A stretch of DNA of 64,000 nt from Leptospira abararensis (GTDB lineage: Bacteria > Spirochaetota > Leptospiria > Leptospirales > Leptospiraceae), in the NCBI RefSeq assembly GCF_016918735.1, contig NZ_JAFFPR010000042.1:10668-74667 (forward strand), written 5' to 3'. The notes below the pieces were generated by a model that was not told the origin of the DNA, did no database searches, and saw only the letters and a list, made by a program, of their open reading frames with translations. The position numbers and the translations under genes are program-made. Below, piece by piece: positions 19,485-26,162 of this stretch (position 1 is its first letter; every line of letters begins with the position of its first letter).

Positions 19485-19786
19485 GAGCAACAATAGTCTG
19501 TTACAGTTTGGATTTTTAATTTAAACTTGGATCCAGCAGGGACTTCGAATACAGACTGACCATCGATTTGAAGCCATGTTTCGGATCCAGGCAATAAGAC
19601 GGATAGTTTTCCAGACAGAATTTCCATAATTTCTTTTTGGTCGGTTCCAAATTCATACTCTCCGGGCATCATAATTCCCAAAGTTTTCTTTTCCCCGTTG
19701 GGGAATAAGACCGTGCGGCTGGTGACTTTCCCGTCAAAGTAGATGTTGGCTGGTTTTAGTACTGTTACGGATACAAATGAGCTCAT
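19475..19786 (-). CDS. ppnP: Pyrimidine/purine nucleoside phosphorylase PpnP-like (DUF1255)
   Basis: A 103-residue cupin of the PpnP/YaiE family. It has FDGKVTSRTVLFPNGEKKTLGIMMPGEYEFGT and LPGSETWLQIDGQSVFEVPAGSKFKLKI, which is almost the full family consensus; length equals the usual ~94-105. Family members phosphorolyse several nucleosides in the cytoplasm. The start at 19786 (MSSFVSVTVLKP) matches the family N-terminus; the longer frame runs into the divergent regulator. The 77 bases to that TetR gene must hold both promoters. Confidence 0.85.
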   Translation of the reverse strand: MSSFVSVTVLKPANIYFDGKVTSRTVLFPNGEKKTLGIMMPGEYEFGTDQKEIMEILSGKLSVLLPGSETWLQIDGQSVFEVPAGSKFKLKIQTVTDYCCSYV

Positions 19787-19902
19787 ACAGACCAAAAACC
19801 GGATCGCCTCGAGACTTCCAAGTGAATTCCAATTCCTAGATCTCTTTGATTTGGCATTAAAAAGTGTTTGCGAAATTCGAAAGTACCAGAACGGTGAAGC
19901 CA

Positions 19903-20508
19903 GTGCCCATAAAGACCTCACAGAAATCAGAGAACAAAAAGCAACAAGCTAGGGAGAAATCCATCGAAAGGATCCTGTCCTCAGCCATAGCTTTATTCGC
20001 AAAACATGGGTTCTCTCAAACCACCATGGAAATGATTGCCAACCATGCAAAAATTTCCAAGGGCCTTGCTTATAATTATTTCAAAAGCAAGAACCAAATT
20101 TTTGAACAAATCATTGATACTCACCTAGCCAAACAAGAGAAATTCTACAAAACCATCCCCCCTAACCTATCTGCCAAAGAATATGTAAGGGAATTTTTCA
20201 ATCGTTCGATCCAATTTGCGAAAGAAGAAAGAAAAACCATGGTTTTGATTTCTGTATGCCTTTTCCAACCCGGATCTGTCTCACTTTCAAAAAAGATGGT
20301 AGAAAATGTGGAAAAAAGATTTGCCCCTTTTAAAGAGGCAATGAGAGAACGATTCAGATCTTATGGGATAAAAGAACCTGACAAGGAAATGATCCTTATC
20401 AAAACCTTTCTCCATGGCGTAATCATGAGCCAACATTTTAATGATACAACCACATGTACTCCTACAATCATCGAAATGGTTCTAGAACGATACGATTACA
20501 AAAACTAA
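19903..20508 (+). CDS. TetR/AcrR-family transcriptional regulator
   Basis: A ~201-residue regulator. The N-terminal TetR helix-turn-helix is clear: RILSSAIALFAKHGFSQTTMEMIANHAKISKGLAYNYFKSKNQIFEQII. The rest is a helical ligand domain with no recognisable ligand class. Start choice is uncertain: GTG at 19903 has GGTGA six bases upstream, while the frame is open to GTG codons at 19894 and 19864. It is divergent from the ppnP-like gene. It converges on the thioesterase gene with an eight-base gap. Its target is unknown; autoregulation is the default expectation for the family. Confidence 0.85.
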   Translation: MPIKTSQKSENKKQQAREKSIERILSSAIALFAKHGFSQTTMEMIANHAKISKGLAYNYFKSKNQIFEQIIDTHLAKQEKFYKTIPPNLSAKEYVREFFNRSIQFAKEERKTMVLISVCLFQPGSVSLSKKMVENVEKRFAPFKEAMRERFRSYGIKEPDKEMILIKTFLHGVIMSQHFNDTTTCTPTIIEMVLERYDYKN

Positions 20509-20516
20509 GTCACTCC

Positions 20517-20984
20517 TTATTCCCCGCCAGGAATTTTTAAAATAAGAAGATTTGTTGTGGCTGTTGCCAAAAGTTTTTCTTTTTCAGTTCGCATCTCGCC
20601 TATCATATGAATGGTAGAAAATCCCTTTGCTTCCACAGAAGCCTTCACAATCACTCGTTGGCCCGCCGCCACTCCCCGAATGTATTGAATATTCATATCT
20701 ATTGTGGTTGTGGGACGTTTTGCCACCAGGTAACTAAGAGGGCCAAAAGCATTGTCAAAGGCAGCTGCAATTACACCACCTTGCATCATACCCATGGGAT
20801 TGGTTTGGTCTTCTGAAACAGGGAAGGCAACGGTAATACTTTTCCCTTTAGTGTATGATAAAATTTCTGCTTTCATTGCGACAAAAATCGGTGGAGGAAC
20901 GGTAATTTTTCTTCCTCCATGATTGAAATTCGTTGTCATCTCTTCTAAGATTTTTTGAGTTTCTTCGGTTGTAAGTGTTTGCAT
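20517..20984 (-). CDS. PaaI/YbgC-type hotdog thioesterase
   Basis: A 155-residue single hotdog-fold protein of the PaaI (4HBT) family. NPMGMMQGGVIAAAFDNAFGPLSYL corresponds to the family HGG-type active-site segment, with Gln in place of the usual His. TTTIDMNIQYIRGVAAGQRVIVKASV is the typical central strand pair. Members hydrolyse acyl- or aryl-CoA thioesters. The ATG at 20984 is preceded by GGAGG. It is divergent from a TetR-family gene 94 bases away. Two inverted repeats sit in the shared gap, so it is probably that regulator's target. The HGG-to-QGG change occurs in some active thioesterases, so it is not evidence of inactivity. Confidence 0.83.
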   Translation of the reverse strand: MQTLTTEETQKILEEMTTNFNHGGRKITVPPPIFVAMKAEILSYTKGKSITVAFPVSEDQTNPMGMMQGGVIAAAFDNAFGPLSYLVAKRPTTTIDMNIQYIRGVAAGQRVIVKASVEAKGFSTIHMIGEMRTEKEKLLATATTNLLILKIPGGE

Positions 20985-21000
20985 AAAACAACCTCCATAT

Positions 21001-21058
21001 GTTACCAATAGTAACATTATTTGGTTTTTATTCAAGAAAAAATGTTGCCATCGGTAAC
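21001..21058. promoter_or_regulatory. Two probable TetR operators between thioesterase and tetR genes
   Basis: GTTACCAATAGTAAC (21001-21015) is a perfect 5-5-5 inverted repeat. GTTGCCATCGGTAAC (21044-21058) is the same repeat with one mismatch in the left arm. Their centres are 43 bases apart, about four helical turns. They lie in the 94-base gap between divergent genes, one of which encodes a TetR protein. Repression of both promoters by that protein is the obvious inference. Confidence 0.6.
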
Positions 21059-21078
21059 TTAATCATCAGGTTTATATT

Positions 21079-21666
21079 GTGAAGCGAGTTTCTTACCATC
21101 ATGGTGATTTAAAAAATTCAATCATCAAATCTTGCCATAAATTATTACAAAAAAAAGGTGCTTTCGATTTCTCTCTCAGAGAAGTGGCGACTCTTTCCGG
21201 AGTCTCTCATGCAGCAGTTTACAGACATTTTCAAGACAAGGAAGAAGTTTTAGAAATCCTATCTTCCATTGGATTTGATCGACTAGGTTCTCTACAAAAA
21301 AAAATACCACAAATTACAGGAAATCCCGACGAATACTTTGTGAAATTAGGTTTGGTTTACATTCAGTTTGCTGTTAAAAATCCTAATTACTACCGCCTCA
21401 TGTTTCAGACAAAAAGATTTAAGGAATCTTCCATCTTAAAACGATCAAAATTAAAATCCTACGCAATTTTAGTTCGCGGATGCAGGTTTTATTTAAAAGC
21501 AAAACGCCGAAAAGACAATCACAGAAGCTTTGCTCTTATGGCTTGGTCTTTGGTCCACGGTTATAGCAATTTATGTATAGAAACTGATTTCCCCGAAACA
21601 GAGAGTAAAACTTTAAAAAAATCTAAAATGGAAATGGCAGAAGATATCTTACGTTTTGCAATATAA
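21079..21666 (+). CDS. TetR/AcrR-family transcriptional regulator
   Basis: A 195-residue TetR regulator: YHHGDLKNSIIKSCHKLLQKKGAFDFSLREVATLSGVSHAAVYRHFQDKEEVLEIL is a complete N-terminal DNA-binding domain of the YHHGDL subgroup. The C-terminal domain has YIQFAVKNPNYYRLMF and AWSLVHGYSNLCIE, typical of this subgroup (WHG domain). It starts at GTG 21079 with AGGT upstream. It is divergent from a hotdog thioesterase, with two matching inverted repeats between them, so it probably represses the thioesterase and itself in response to an acyl-CoA or similar ligand (inferred). Confidence 0.88.
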   Translation: MKRVSYHHGDLKNSIIKSCHKLLQKKGAFDFSLREVATLSGVSHAAVYRHFQDKEEVLEILSSIGFDRLGSLQKKIPQITGNPDEYFVKLGLVYIQFAVKNPNYYRLMFQTKRFKESSILKRSKLKSYAILVRGCRFYLKAKRRKDNHRSFALMAWSLVHGYSNLCIETDFPETESKTLKKSKMEMAEDILRFAI

Positions 21667-21680
21667 AAAACTCTTTTTGG

Positions 21681-21866
21681 CTATAGTTTGAGTACTTCGA
21701 ACTTTTCCAAAAATTCAGATTTTTCTCTGACAAACTTCATGGGATTTTCCTTACCATATTCACAGTAAAACATCATCTGTTGTCCATCATTTGCATTGGT
21801 ACAATTTTTTGCTTCATCCAATTTAAGATATAAATTCCCAGTTTTTTTATGTTTATAAACTAACAT
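21681..21866 (-). CDS. Small conserved-looking protein, possibly DUF1653-like
   Basis: A 61-residue protein, MLVYKHKKTGNLYLKLDEA then TNANDGQQMMFYCEYGK then FVREKSEFLEKFEVL. The pattern of a short Tyr-rich beta strand, a Tyr/Cys middle strand and an EFLEKFE end resembles DUF1653-type proteins, but this is from memory and weak. A TAGG ribosome binding site precedes the ATG. It lies between tetR (convergent) and the rep-like gene, at the edge of the replicon core. Function unknown. Confidence 0.55.
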   Translation of the reverse strand: MLVYKHKKTGNLYLKLDEAKNCTNANDGQQMMFYCEYGKENPMKFVREKSEFLEKFEVLKL

Positions 21867-21904
21867 ACAAACCTACTTTTTTTCGGAACAAAATTTTAAA
21901 GTGA

Positions 21905-22528
21905 TCAAATGCATTGGATAGGTAACTTCCATAAGGGAGTATTGTTTTGGGTTTCCATCCAATTTTTCCAAATCAAACCCAAGGCTCCTTGTAAGGACTC
22001 TGGTGAAGAAAGATTGGCAATCTGGTTGTGGGTGGATTTTGATAGAGTGGTTTCACTCCAAGTTTTGAACTCTTCCCATGGGTTTTTCTTTTGTAATTTA
22101 TTTTGTACCTCTAATGTACTAATAAAAGAAGGCTGAAATTTTTCCAAACCTGCATTGGATTTTCCGGCATGACGGACTTGGAGTGTTCCAACGGTTTTCT
22201 TTAAAACCTGGGTTGGATTTTTTTCCAAGGAATCTTTTTCAACAGTTACTTCCTTGTTCATAGGATTTGAAAAAAGTGGTCGCAAATACCTTCTTCTGCC
22301 ATCAAACCCAGTTTGTTCTAAAAGACCGAGTTTTTTTAAAGAGGTGATCAGTCTGGAAATTGTGTCCATTTTGAGACCAAGAACTTCACCAAAATAACGA
22401 TTGGATGCAAAACATCCCCCTTTATCGTGCAGAGATACAATTTCTGCATACAATTTGGTTTGGCTATGCGAGAGATTCAATTTCTCGATCCAAACGGGAA
22501 TCCAAATTCCTGTTCGAGTTGTTTTCAT
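21905..22528 (-). CDS. Winged-helix DNA-binding protein, candidate replication initiator (left copy)
   Basis: A 207-residue protein with an N-terminal winged helix (WIEKLNLSHSQTKLYAEIVSLHDKGGCFASN, LGLKMDTISRLITSLKKLGLLEQ, FDGRRRYLRP). After a variable linker there is a conserved C-terminal block, WEEFKTWSETTLS. The gene at 25527 encodes a paralogue with the same N- and C-terminal blocks, pointing the other way. The two flank parAB, and parts of their upstream regions match in inverted orientation. This layout suggests plasmid replication initiation or copy control, but no known Rep family is recognised. The ATG at 22528 has AAGGAA upstream; the frame is open to TTG 22591. A transcription regulator is the main alternative. 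Confidence 0.7.
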   Translation of the reverse strand: MKTTRTGIWIPVWIEKLNLSHSQTKLYAEIVSLHDKGGCFASNRYFGEVLGLKMDTISRLITSLKKLGLLEQTGFDGRRRYLRPLFSNPMNKEVTVEKDSLEKNPTQVLKKTVGTLQVRHAGKSNAGLEKFQPSFISTLEVQNKLQKKNPWEEFKTWSETTLSKSTHNQIANLSSPESLQGALGLIWKNWMETQNNTPLWKLPIQCI

Positions 22529-22838
22529 TTTAGGTTCCTTCTTCCAAACGAACACATCTCCGGCTACGAGCGTTTGGTAGTTTTTTGCCAATACACCAAA
22601 GGTGCATCTCCCCTACCCTACTTAGGAAAGTTTGTTTTTGTTTGAGACAAACCTTCGGTCAAATTAGAGAAGAGAAAGTTTGGAAGTTCTTACGAACGTC
22701 CTTTCGGAACTTTTTTTAGAAATTCCGGTTTGAACAATGACGGCATTGTGGTAGAGCCGTGTCCGGTTGTGTGACCCGAACGTTCCCCATATGTACAAGT
22801 TTAAAATTTTCGTCAAGACAAAAATGGGACATAATTCT
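22529..22838 (-). promoter_or_regulatory. Long leader of left rep-like gene, sharing conserved blocks with the right copy
   Basis: Reading on the minus strand, a block around AATTATGTCCCATT (22823-22838) is followed by TTGACG (22811-22816), a possible -35. Next come a GGACGTTCG...AGAACTTCC block (22682-22702), ACCGAAGGTTTGTCT (22645-22659) and TAGGGTAGGGGAG (22608-22620), then the start at 22528. Each has a close match upstream of the right rep-like gene, although the GGGTAGGGGAG block occupies a different place in the order. A leader of ~290 bases is long and suggests RNA- or protein-mediated control. The promoter call is tentative. Confidence 0.55.
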
Positions 22839-22870
22839 GGCACTGTCTCATTAGGGTAGAGATTCTGGAA

Positions 22871-22905
22871 ATTTGGGATTTGGGATTTGGGATTTGGGAT
22901 TTGGG
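22871..22905. repeat. Five perfect tandem copies of ATTTGGG
   Basis: Five head-to-tail copies of the heptamer ATTTGGG lie between the left rep-like leader and the 3' end of parB. No gene is supported here. Short tandem repeats beside partition and replication genes often serve as iterons or DNA-unwinding elements, but seven bases is short for iterons and simple slippage is possible. Confidence 0.8.
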
Positions 22906-22956
22906 AGGGAAAATGGCCCCGGGTCGCTACCACACTTCCCAGGGCTTTTATTGTTC

Positions 22957-23016
22957 AACCCGGTTAAGGATTAAGAACAATCTAGCCTGTCTTGGAATGG
23001 AGTACAAGTTTTTTTC
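22957..23016 (-). repeat. Left copy of an inverted ~60-base block flanking parAB
   Basis: On the minus strand this block reads GAAAAAAACTTGTACTCC, then after a diverged stretch GATTGTTCTTAATCC and TTAACCGGGT. The plus strand at 25018-25077 carries GAAAAAATCCTTGTACTT, then GATTGTTACAC, TCTTAACC and TTTAACCGGGT in the same order and spacing. The two form an imperfect inverted repeat with parAB between them. No gene is seen here. It is probably the remnant of an ancient inverted duplication or a pair of origin-associated sites. Confidence 0.6.
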
Positions 23017-23081
23017 TTCTTCTTTATTAAAAAAAGGGAGATTTAATGAACGTCCCCAAAATTTGCAAAATTTAAAAGGGG

Positions 23082-23960
23082 TTATTTTTTGAACTTGCGG
23101 ATGGTTTCTTCTAGGATCGTTTTTTCGTTTTGGAGCAAAGAAATTTTTTCCTTAATTTTGAGGAGTTTGTTTTTTAGATCTTTCAGTTCTAAGTTACTAA
23201 GTTTTGGTTTTGTTTGTTTAGGTTTGTTTGGTTTTAACGGACGAACAAAGTCTCTTAGTTCATTTCGGGAAGGGAAGTCGCCTTTTTTTTCTAATCCTTT
23301 GATTAGATAGTCGATGGCCTTTTTTCTATTAGGCACATCAAGTGGGGCAATTTCAGTGAACAAACTTGTAGGAATTTGGAAGATGGGATGGTTTTTGTCG
23401 GTGGTTGTATTATTGGTCGTTTCTTTTAAAATTTCTGCATGAGCAATTTTTGTTTTTACCCATTGCCCAGATTTATTGATACGTTTTGCCAATTGTTCGT
23501 TGGTTTCTTTGTGTCTGTTTTTTAACTCTTGGAGAGAAAGAGCCAGGTCCGATTCCGAAAGGTCCTCGCGCTGTAAATTTTCAACCAGTTTGATTTCTGG
23601 CAATTTGGAGATATCTATTTGTTCTACGTTTTTTACGATCGCAAGAATGGTTTTTCTTTTTAGAAGTTTGTGCGCTCGGAAACGCCTTTCTCCATTAATG
23701 AGTTCATATTTGCCTGCTTTTTTTCTTACGACAATTGGCTGTAAAAGTCCGTATTGGGAGATGGATTCGGCAAGTTCTCGTATGGTAGATTCATTGAATG
23801 TTTTCCGTGGGTTGTTTTCGGTTAGAATTTGGTCAACGGGAATATCTGTCGCATTGTGGTTTGATGTCCCTTCTTCTTTTAGAAAAGGATTTAAGGAAGA
23901 GGTTCTTGCGGTAGCCCTAGAAAGGATGTCAGCTGGGTTATAGTTTGCTTTGTTTTTCAT
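23082..23960 (-). CDS. parB: ParB-like partition protein
   Basis: A 292-residue ParB/Spo0J/KorB-type protein. The N-terminal ParB/Srx domain has IPVDQILTENNPRKTF, IRELAESISQYGLLQPIVVR and YELINGERRFRAHKLL (the conserved GERRxRA box that binds CTP in the family). A helix-turn-helix follows (EDLSESDLALSLQELKNRHKETNEQLAKRINKSGQWVKTKI). The C-terminal ~90 residues are Lys-rich and end in a coiled coil suited to dimerisation. It binds parS sites and works with ParA to segregate the replicon. It lies 27 bases after parA, and that gap holds a perfect palindrome. Confidence 0.9.
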   Translation of the reverse strand: MKNKANYNPADILSRATARTSSLNPFLKEEGTSNHNATDIPVDQILTENNPRKTFNESTIRELAESISQYGLLQPIVVRKKAGKYELINGERRFRAHKLLKRKTILAIVKNVEQIDISKLPEIKLVENLQREDLSESDLALSLQELKNRHKETNEQLAKRINKSGQWVKTKIAHAEILKETTNNTTTDKNHPIFQIPTSLFTEIAPLDVPNRKKAIDYLIKGLEKKGDFPSRNELRDFVRPLKPNKPKQTKPKLSNLELKDLKNKLLKIKEKISLLQNEKTILEETIRKFKK

Positions 23961-23972
23961 GTTTTTGGTTAG

Positions 23973-23986
23973 GTACGCCGGCGTAC
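23973..23986. promoter_or_regulatory. Palindrome GTACGCCGGCGTAC, candidate parS (copy 1)
   Basis: A perfect 14-base palindrome filling half of the 27-base gap between the parA stop and the parB start. With one flanking base on each side it reads GGTACGCCGGCGTACT. The identical 16-mer occurs in inverted orientation at 24790-24805, upstream of parA. GC-rich palindromes repeated around parAB are typical of ParB binding sites. The assignment as parS rather than a ParA operator is inference. Confidence 0.65.
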
Positions 23987-23987
23987 T

Positions 23988-24719
23988 TTATTTCAGTTTC
24001 TCCGCTAAAGTTTCGAAAGCTTTCCATGGAGCACTTCCTTCTTGTAGAGGTTTTCCAGTTTCTGTACGGTCCCGAATGCTGTCATTTTTTGGGATCGGTT
24101 CTAGAATTTTTAACGTTTTTATCGTGTTTAGTTTCTCGAGAAGATCCATTTGTTTTTGGGAAGTCCCCCACTGAGAGGGTAGGATCATAACCGATTTTTT
24201 TTTGGATTGTTCGTCAAACCTTTCTGCTTCATCAACTTTTTTGAGTACTTGTGCAACAGTTCTAACAGCCCATTTGGAAGGTGTCACTGGAACAATAATA
24301 ATGGAGGCTGGAAGGTAAGAAACAATGTTTTCTGATGAACCTGAGCCGGGAGTGTCTATGACTACGTAGTCGTATTTGGCTTTTAGTAAAATATTCTTTA
24401 GTCTTGGGATCATTGAGAAGTCTTTTGAAGCTAGATAACTTAAGTCAGAAAGTTCGATGATTGATGGTAATACGTCAATGTTGTTTGAGGGTTTGACGGA
24501 TTCGGCGAGTGTAGTTTCGGCGTTTAAAACAGAAAGAGTATTTCCAGAATCAAAAAACTCTACTGGTTCTTCGGGGAAAAAGAAATCGGAAAGATCGGCT
24601 TGGGGATCCATATCTATGGCCAAGGTAGATCCTTTTTTGGATAGAGCTAGGGCCAGATGGATGGCAGTAGTGGATTTGGAAGTTCCGCCTTTGATATTGG
24701 CAACTGTAATGATCTTCAT
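23988..24719 (-). CDS. parA: ParA-like partition ATPase
   Basis: A 243-residue ParA/Soj ATPase. It has the deviant Walker A KGGTSKST (residues 10-17) with both lysines, the A' segment LAIDMDPQADLSDFF and Walker B YVVIDTPGSGSSENI. It lacks an N-terminal DNA-binding extension, so it is a short (type Ib-like) ParA. It would drive segregation by ATP-dependent binding to the nucleoid in response to ParB. It is followed by parB in an operon. Two copies of a palindrome bracket the gene. The ATG at 24719 lacks a clear ribosome binding site; upstream is a GGTGCATCTTGGTGCA direct repeat. Confidence 0.92.
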   Translation of the reverse strand: MKIITVANIKGGTSKSTTAIHLALALSKKGSTLAIDMDPQADLSDFFFPEEPVEFFDSGNTLSVLNAETTLAESVKPSNNIDVLPSIIELSDLSYLASKDFSMIPRLKNILLKAKYDYVVIDTPGSGSSENIVSYLPASIIIVPVTPSKWAVRTVAQVLKKVDEAERFDEQSKKKSVMILPSQWGTSQKQMDLLEKLNTIKTLKILEPIPKNDSIRDRTETGKPLQEGSAPWKAFETLAEKLK

Positions 24720-24790
24720 TGCAAAAATGAGTTTGCGAATGGTGCATCTTGGTGCAATTAAAAATCAAAATCTGGATTATTTTTTAAAAA

Positions 24791-24804
24791 GTACGCCGGC
24801 GTAC
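24791..24804. promoter_or_regulatory. Palindrome GTACGCCGGCGTAC, candidate parS (copy 2)
   Basis: Same perfect palindrome as at 23973-23986, here 71 bases upstream of the parA start. The flanking base pair matches copy 1 in inverted orientation (AGTACGCCGGCGTACC). It may be a second parS and/or an autoregulatory operator for the parAB promoter. Confidence 0.65.
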
Positions 24805-24873
24805 CTAGCCTTCTAGATAATCTTTGGGTATACTGTAATAAATTTTGATGTAAATTCTCTTTATCAGAAAAAC

Positions 24874-24935
24874 TGTGCGCAAAGGATCGGAGCGGAAATC
24901 CTTTCCTGAAGGGAAAGATTGCAGCGGAGAGCCTG
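24874..24935 (+). repeat. Interspersed intergenic repeat, copy 1
   Basis: A ~60-base non-coding element built as GATCGGAGCGGAAATCCTTTC, then a short hairpin loop, then GAAAGATTGCAGCGGAGAGC. A second copy lies at 46121-46183 on the other strand with nearly the same two blocks. AGCGGA occurs twice inside each copy, and CTTTCC/GGGAAAG can form a small hairpin. It resembles REP-type dispersed repeats. I see no coding function. Confidence 0.65.
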
Positions 24936-25017
24936 GTTGTTTTACTTTGGACAGGGAAACTGGCGGGCATTCGATGCGCCCAAAAATTCCCTTGGTTTTT
25001 ATTTTAGGCCTTAGAGA

Positions 25018-25077
25018 AAAAATCCTTGTACTTTATTTGCGGATTGTTACACTGATCTTAACCCCTTTAACCGGGTG
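25018..25077 (+). repeat. Right copy of the inverted block flanking parAB
   Basis: Plus-strand partner of the block at 22957-23016 (shared parts GAAAAAAxCCTTGTACT, GATTGTT, TCTTAA and TTAACCGGGT). It lies in the 807-base stretch between parA and the right rep-like gene, which otherwise holds only the palindrome at 24791, the dispersed repeat at 24874, overlapping short hairpins at 25085-25125 and the leader from 25255. No gene is supported in that stretch. Confidence 0.6.
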
Positions 25078-25254
25078 ATGTAAACTCTCTGGATTGTGTG
25101 GAAGCAGTTCAGAGAGACTTCTCTCCCATTTTCCTTCCTTGGTTTTTCCCAAAAAAGATCCCCTACTCCCAAAAGAACTTTTACTTTTTAAATTACCTAC
25201 TCGGTTTGGTGGCTTAGATTTTAGCATCGTATCTTAATGGGGTGATTTAGGTAT

Positions 25255-25526
25255 GGAATTATGTCACATTAAAACTTGACAGAAAATGGAATCTAGTGCT
25301 AATAGAGATAGGGTAGGGGAGGTGTCTCCATACCCGAAAGCGGTCTTCCACAATTTATACCGCTTATATACATCACCTGGAATTCAAAAGAATTCCAAAT
25401 AGGACGTTCGTTAGAACTTCCAAAGATTTTGTAACAGCACCGAAGGTTTGTCTTTCAGTTGTTACATATCCAAAGAAAGAAAACTTTTTTGGAAGCCGAA
25501 GGCTTGTGTTGGTCACAAGGGGTCGT
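25255..25526 (+). promoter_or_regulatory. Long leader and promoter of right rep-like gene
   Basis: GGAATTATGTCACATT (25255-25270) is followed by TTGACA (25276-25281) and, 18 bases later, TAATAG (25300-25305), a fair -35/-10 pair. Then come TAGGGTAGGGGAG (25309-25321), the GGACGTTCG...AGAACTTCC block (25401-25421) and ACCGAAGGTTTGTCT (25439-25453), a perfect 15-base match to the left leader. The start codon is ~220 bases from the -10. The conserved leader blocks suggest shared regulation of both rep-like genes. Confidence 0.6.
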
Positions 25527-26108
25527 ATGAGTGAATCAAAGAGAACGGGCGTTTGGGTCGCCCAATGGATGGAGGATTTGGGGCTTACACCGAATCAGAC
25601 AAAGTTATTTGCAGAGATTGTTTCTTTGCATGTTAAAGGTGGATGTTTTGCCTCGAATGAATATTTGGGAGCGGTGTTAAGGTTGAAGCGAGATACAGTA
25701 TCTCGTTTGGTGTCCCAATTAAAAAAGAAAGGGCTGCTGAAGCAAACTAGGTTCGATGGTAGGAAACGATTTTTAAAACCTGAGTTGCCTGGTGCCGAAT
25801 CTGGGTTGGATCTTAGTCATAAGAAAGAGTTGATTCCTGGGCCTCCGGTAACATCCCGAATAGGAAATACATCCAAACCTGAGTCTTGTGTGAAGCCGAA
25901 GCCTTCTTTTAAATACGAAGTACATACAAATATACAAAAGAGTGTTTTGAAAAAAGATAAGGATGCAGATTGGGAAGAATTTTTGCGATGGAGTGAAAAG
26001 AGGTTATCCTTCTCTACGAGGTTTGTCCTTTCTCAAATCAGAGGTCCTGAAGCTTTGAGCGGTCTCCAACTTTCTTATTGGGAACGTTGGAAGGCAAACC
26101 CATCGTAG
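25527..26108 (+). CDS. Winged-helix DNA-binding protein, candidate replication initiator (right copy)
   Basis: A 193-residue paralogue of the protein at 21905-22528. The N-terminal winged helix is strongly alike (LTPNQTKLFAEIVSLHVKGGCFASNEYLGAVLRLKRDT, SRLVSQLKKKGLLKQTRFDGRKRFLKP). The middle is divergent and Pro/Ser-rich. A C-terminal block WEEFLRWSEKRLSFSTR matches WEEFKTWSETTLSKSTH in the other copy. The ATG at 25527 has AAGGGG four bases upstream; a GTG at 25506 extends the frame but is less likely. The pair point away from each other around parAB. A replication or copy-number function is inferred from this layout; the sequence by itself shows only DNA binding. Confidence 0.7.
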   Translation: MSESKRTGVWVAQWMEDLGLTPNQTKLFAEIVSLHVKGGCFASNEYLGAVLRLKRDTVSRLVSQLKKKGLLKQTRFDGRKRFLKPELPGAESGLDLSHKKELIPGPPVTSRIGNTSKPESCVKPKPSFKYEVHTNIQKSVLKKDKDADWEEFLRWSEKRLSFSTRFVLSQIRGPEALSGLQLSYWERWKANPS

Positions 26109-26162
26109 TTTTTACATCGGTGTTAAATGGTTATTTGCAAACACCGAAAGGATTTTTCGGTT

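Noticed and set aside
22871..22905. Possible CRISPR array
   Set aside because: Heptamers are contiguous with no spacers and no cas genes are present.
22664..22933. Open frame of 89 codons (minus strand) over the heptamer repeats
   Set aside because: It is made of repeat-derived codons (PNPKSQIPNPKSQ-like) and crosses the conserved leader blocks; no ribosome site or family.
24758..24970. Open frame of 70 codons (minus strand) upstream of parA
   Set aside because: It runs through a candidate parS palindrome and the dispersed repeat, and has no recognisable sequence; treated as chance.
21905..26108. Prophage remnant instead of a replicon core
   Set aside because: No integrase, capsid, terminase or lysis gene is seen nearby; parAB with palindromes fits a plasmid-type core better, although phage-plasmid origin cannot be excluded.
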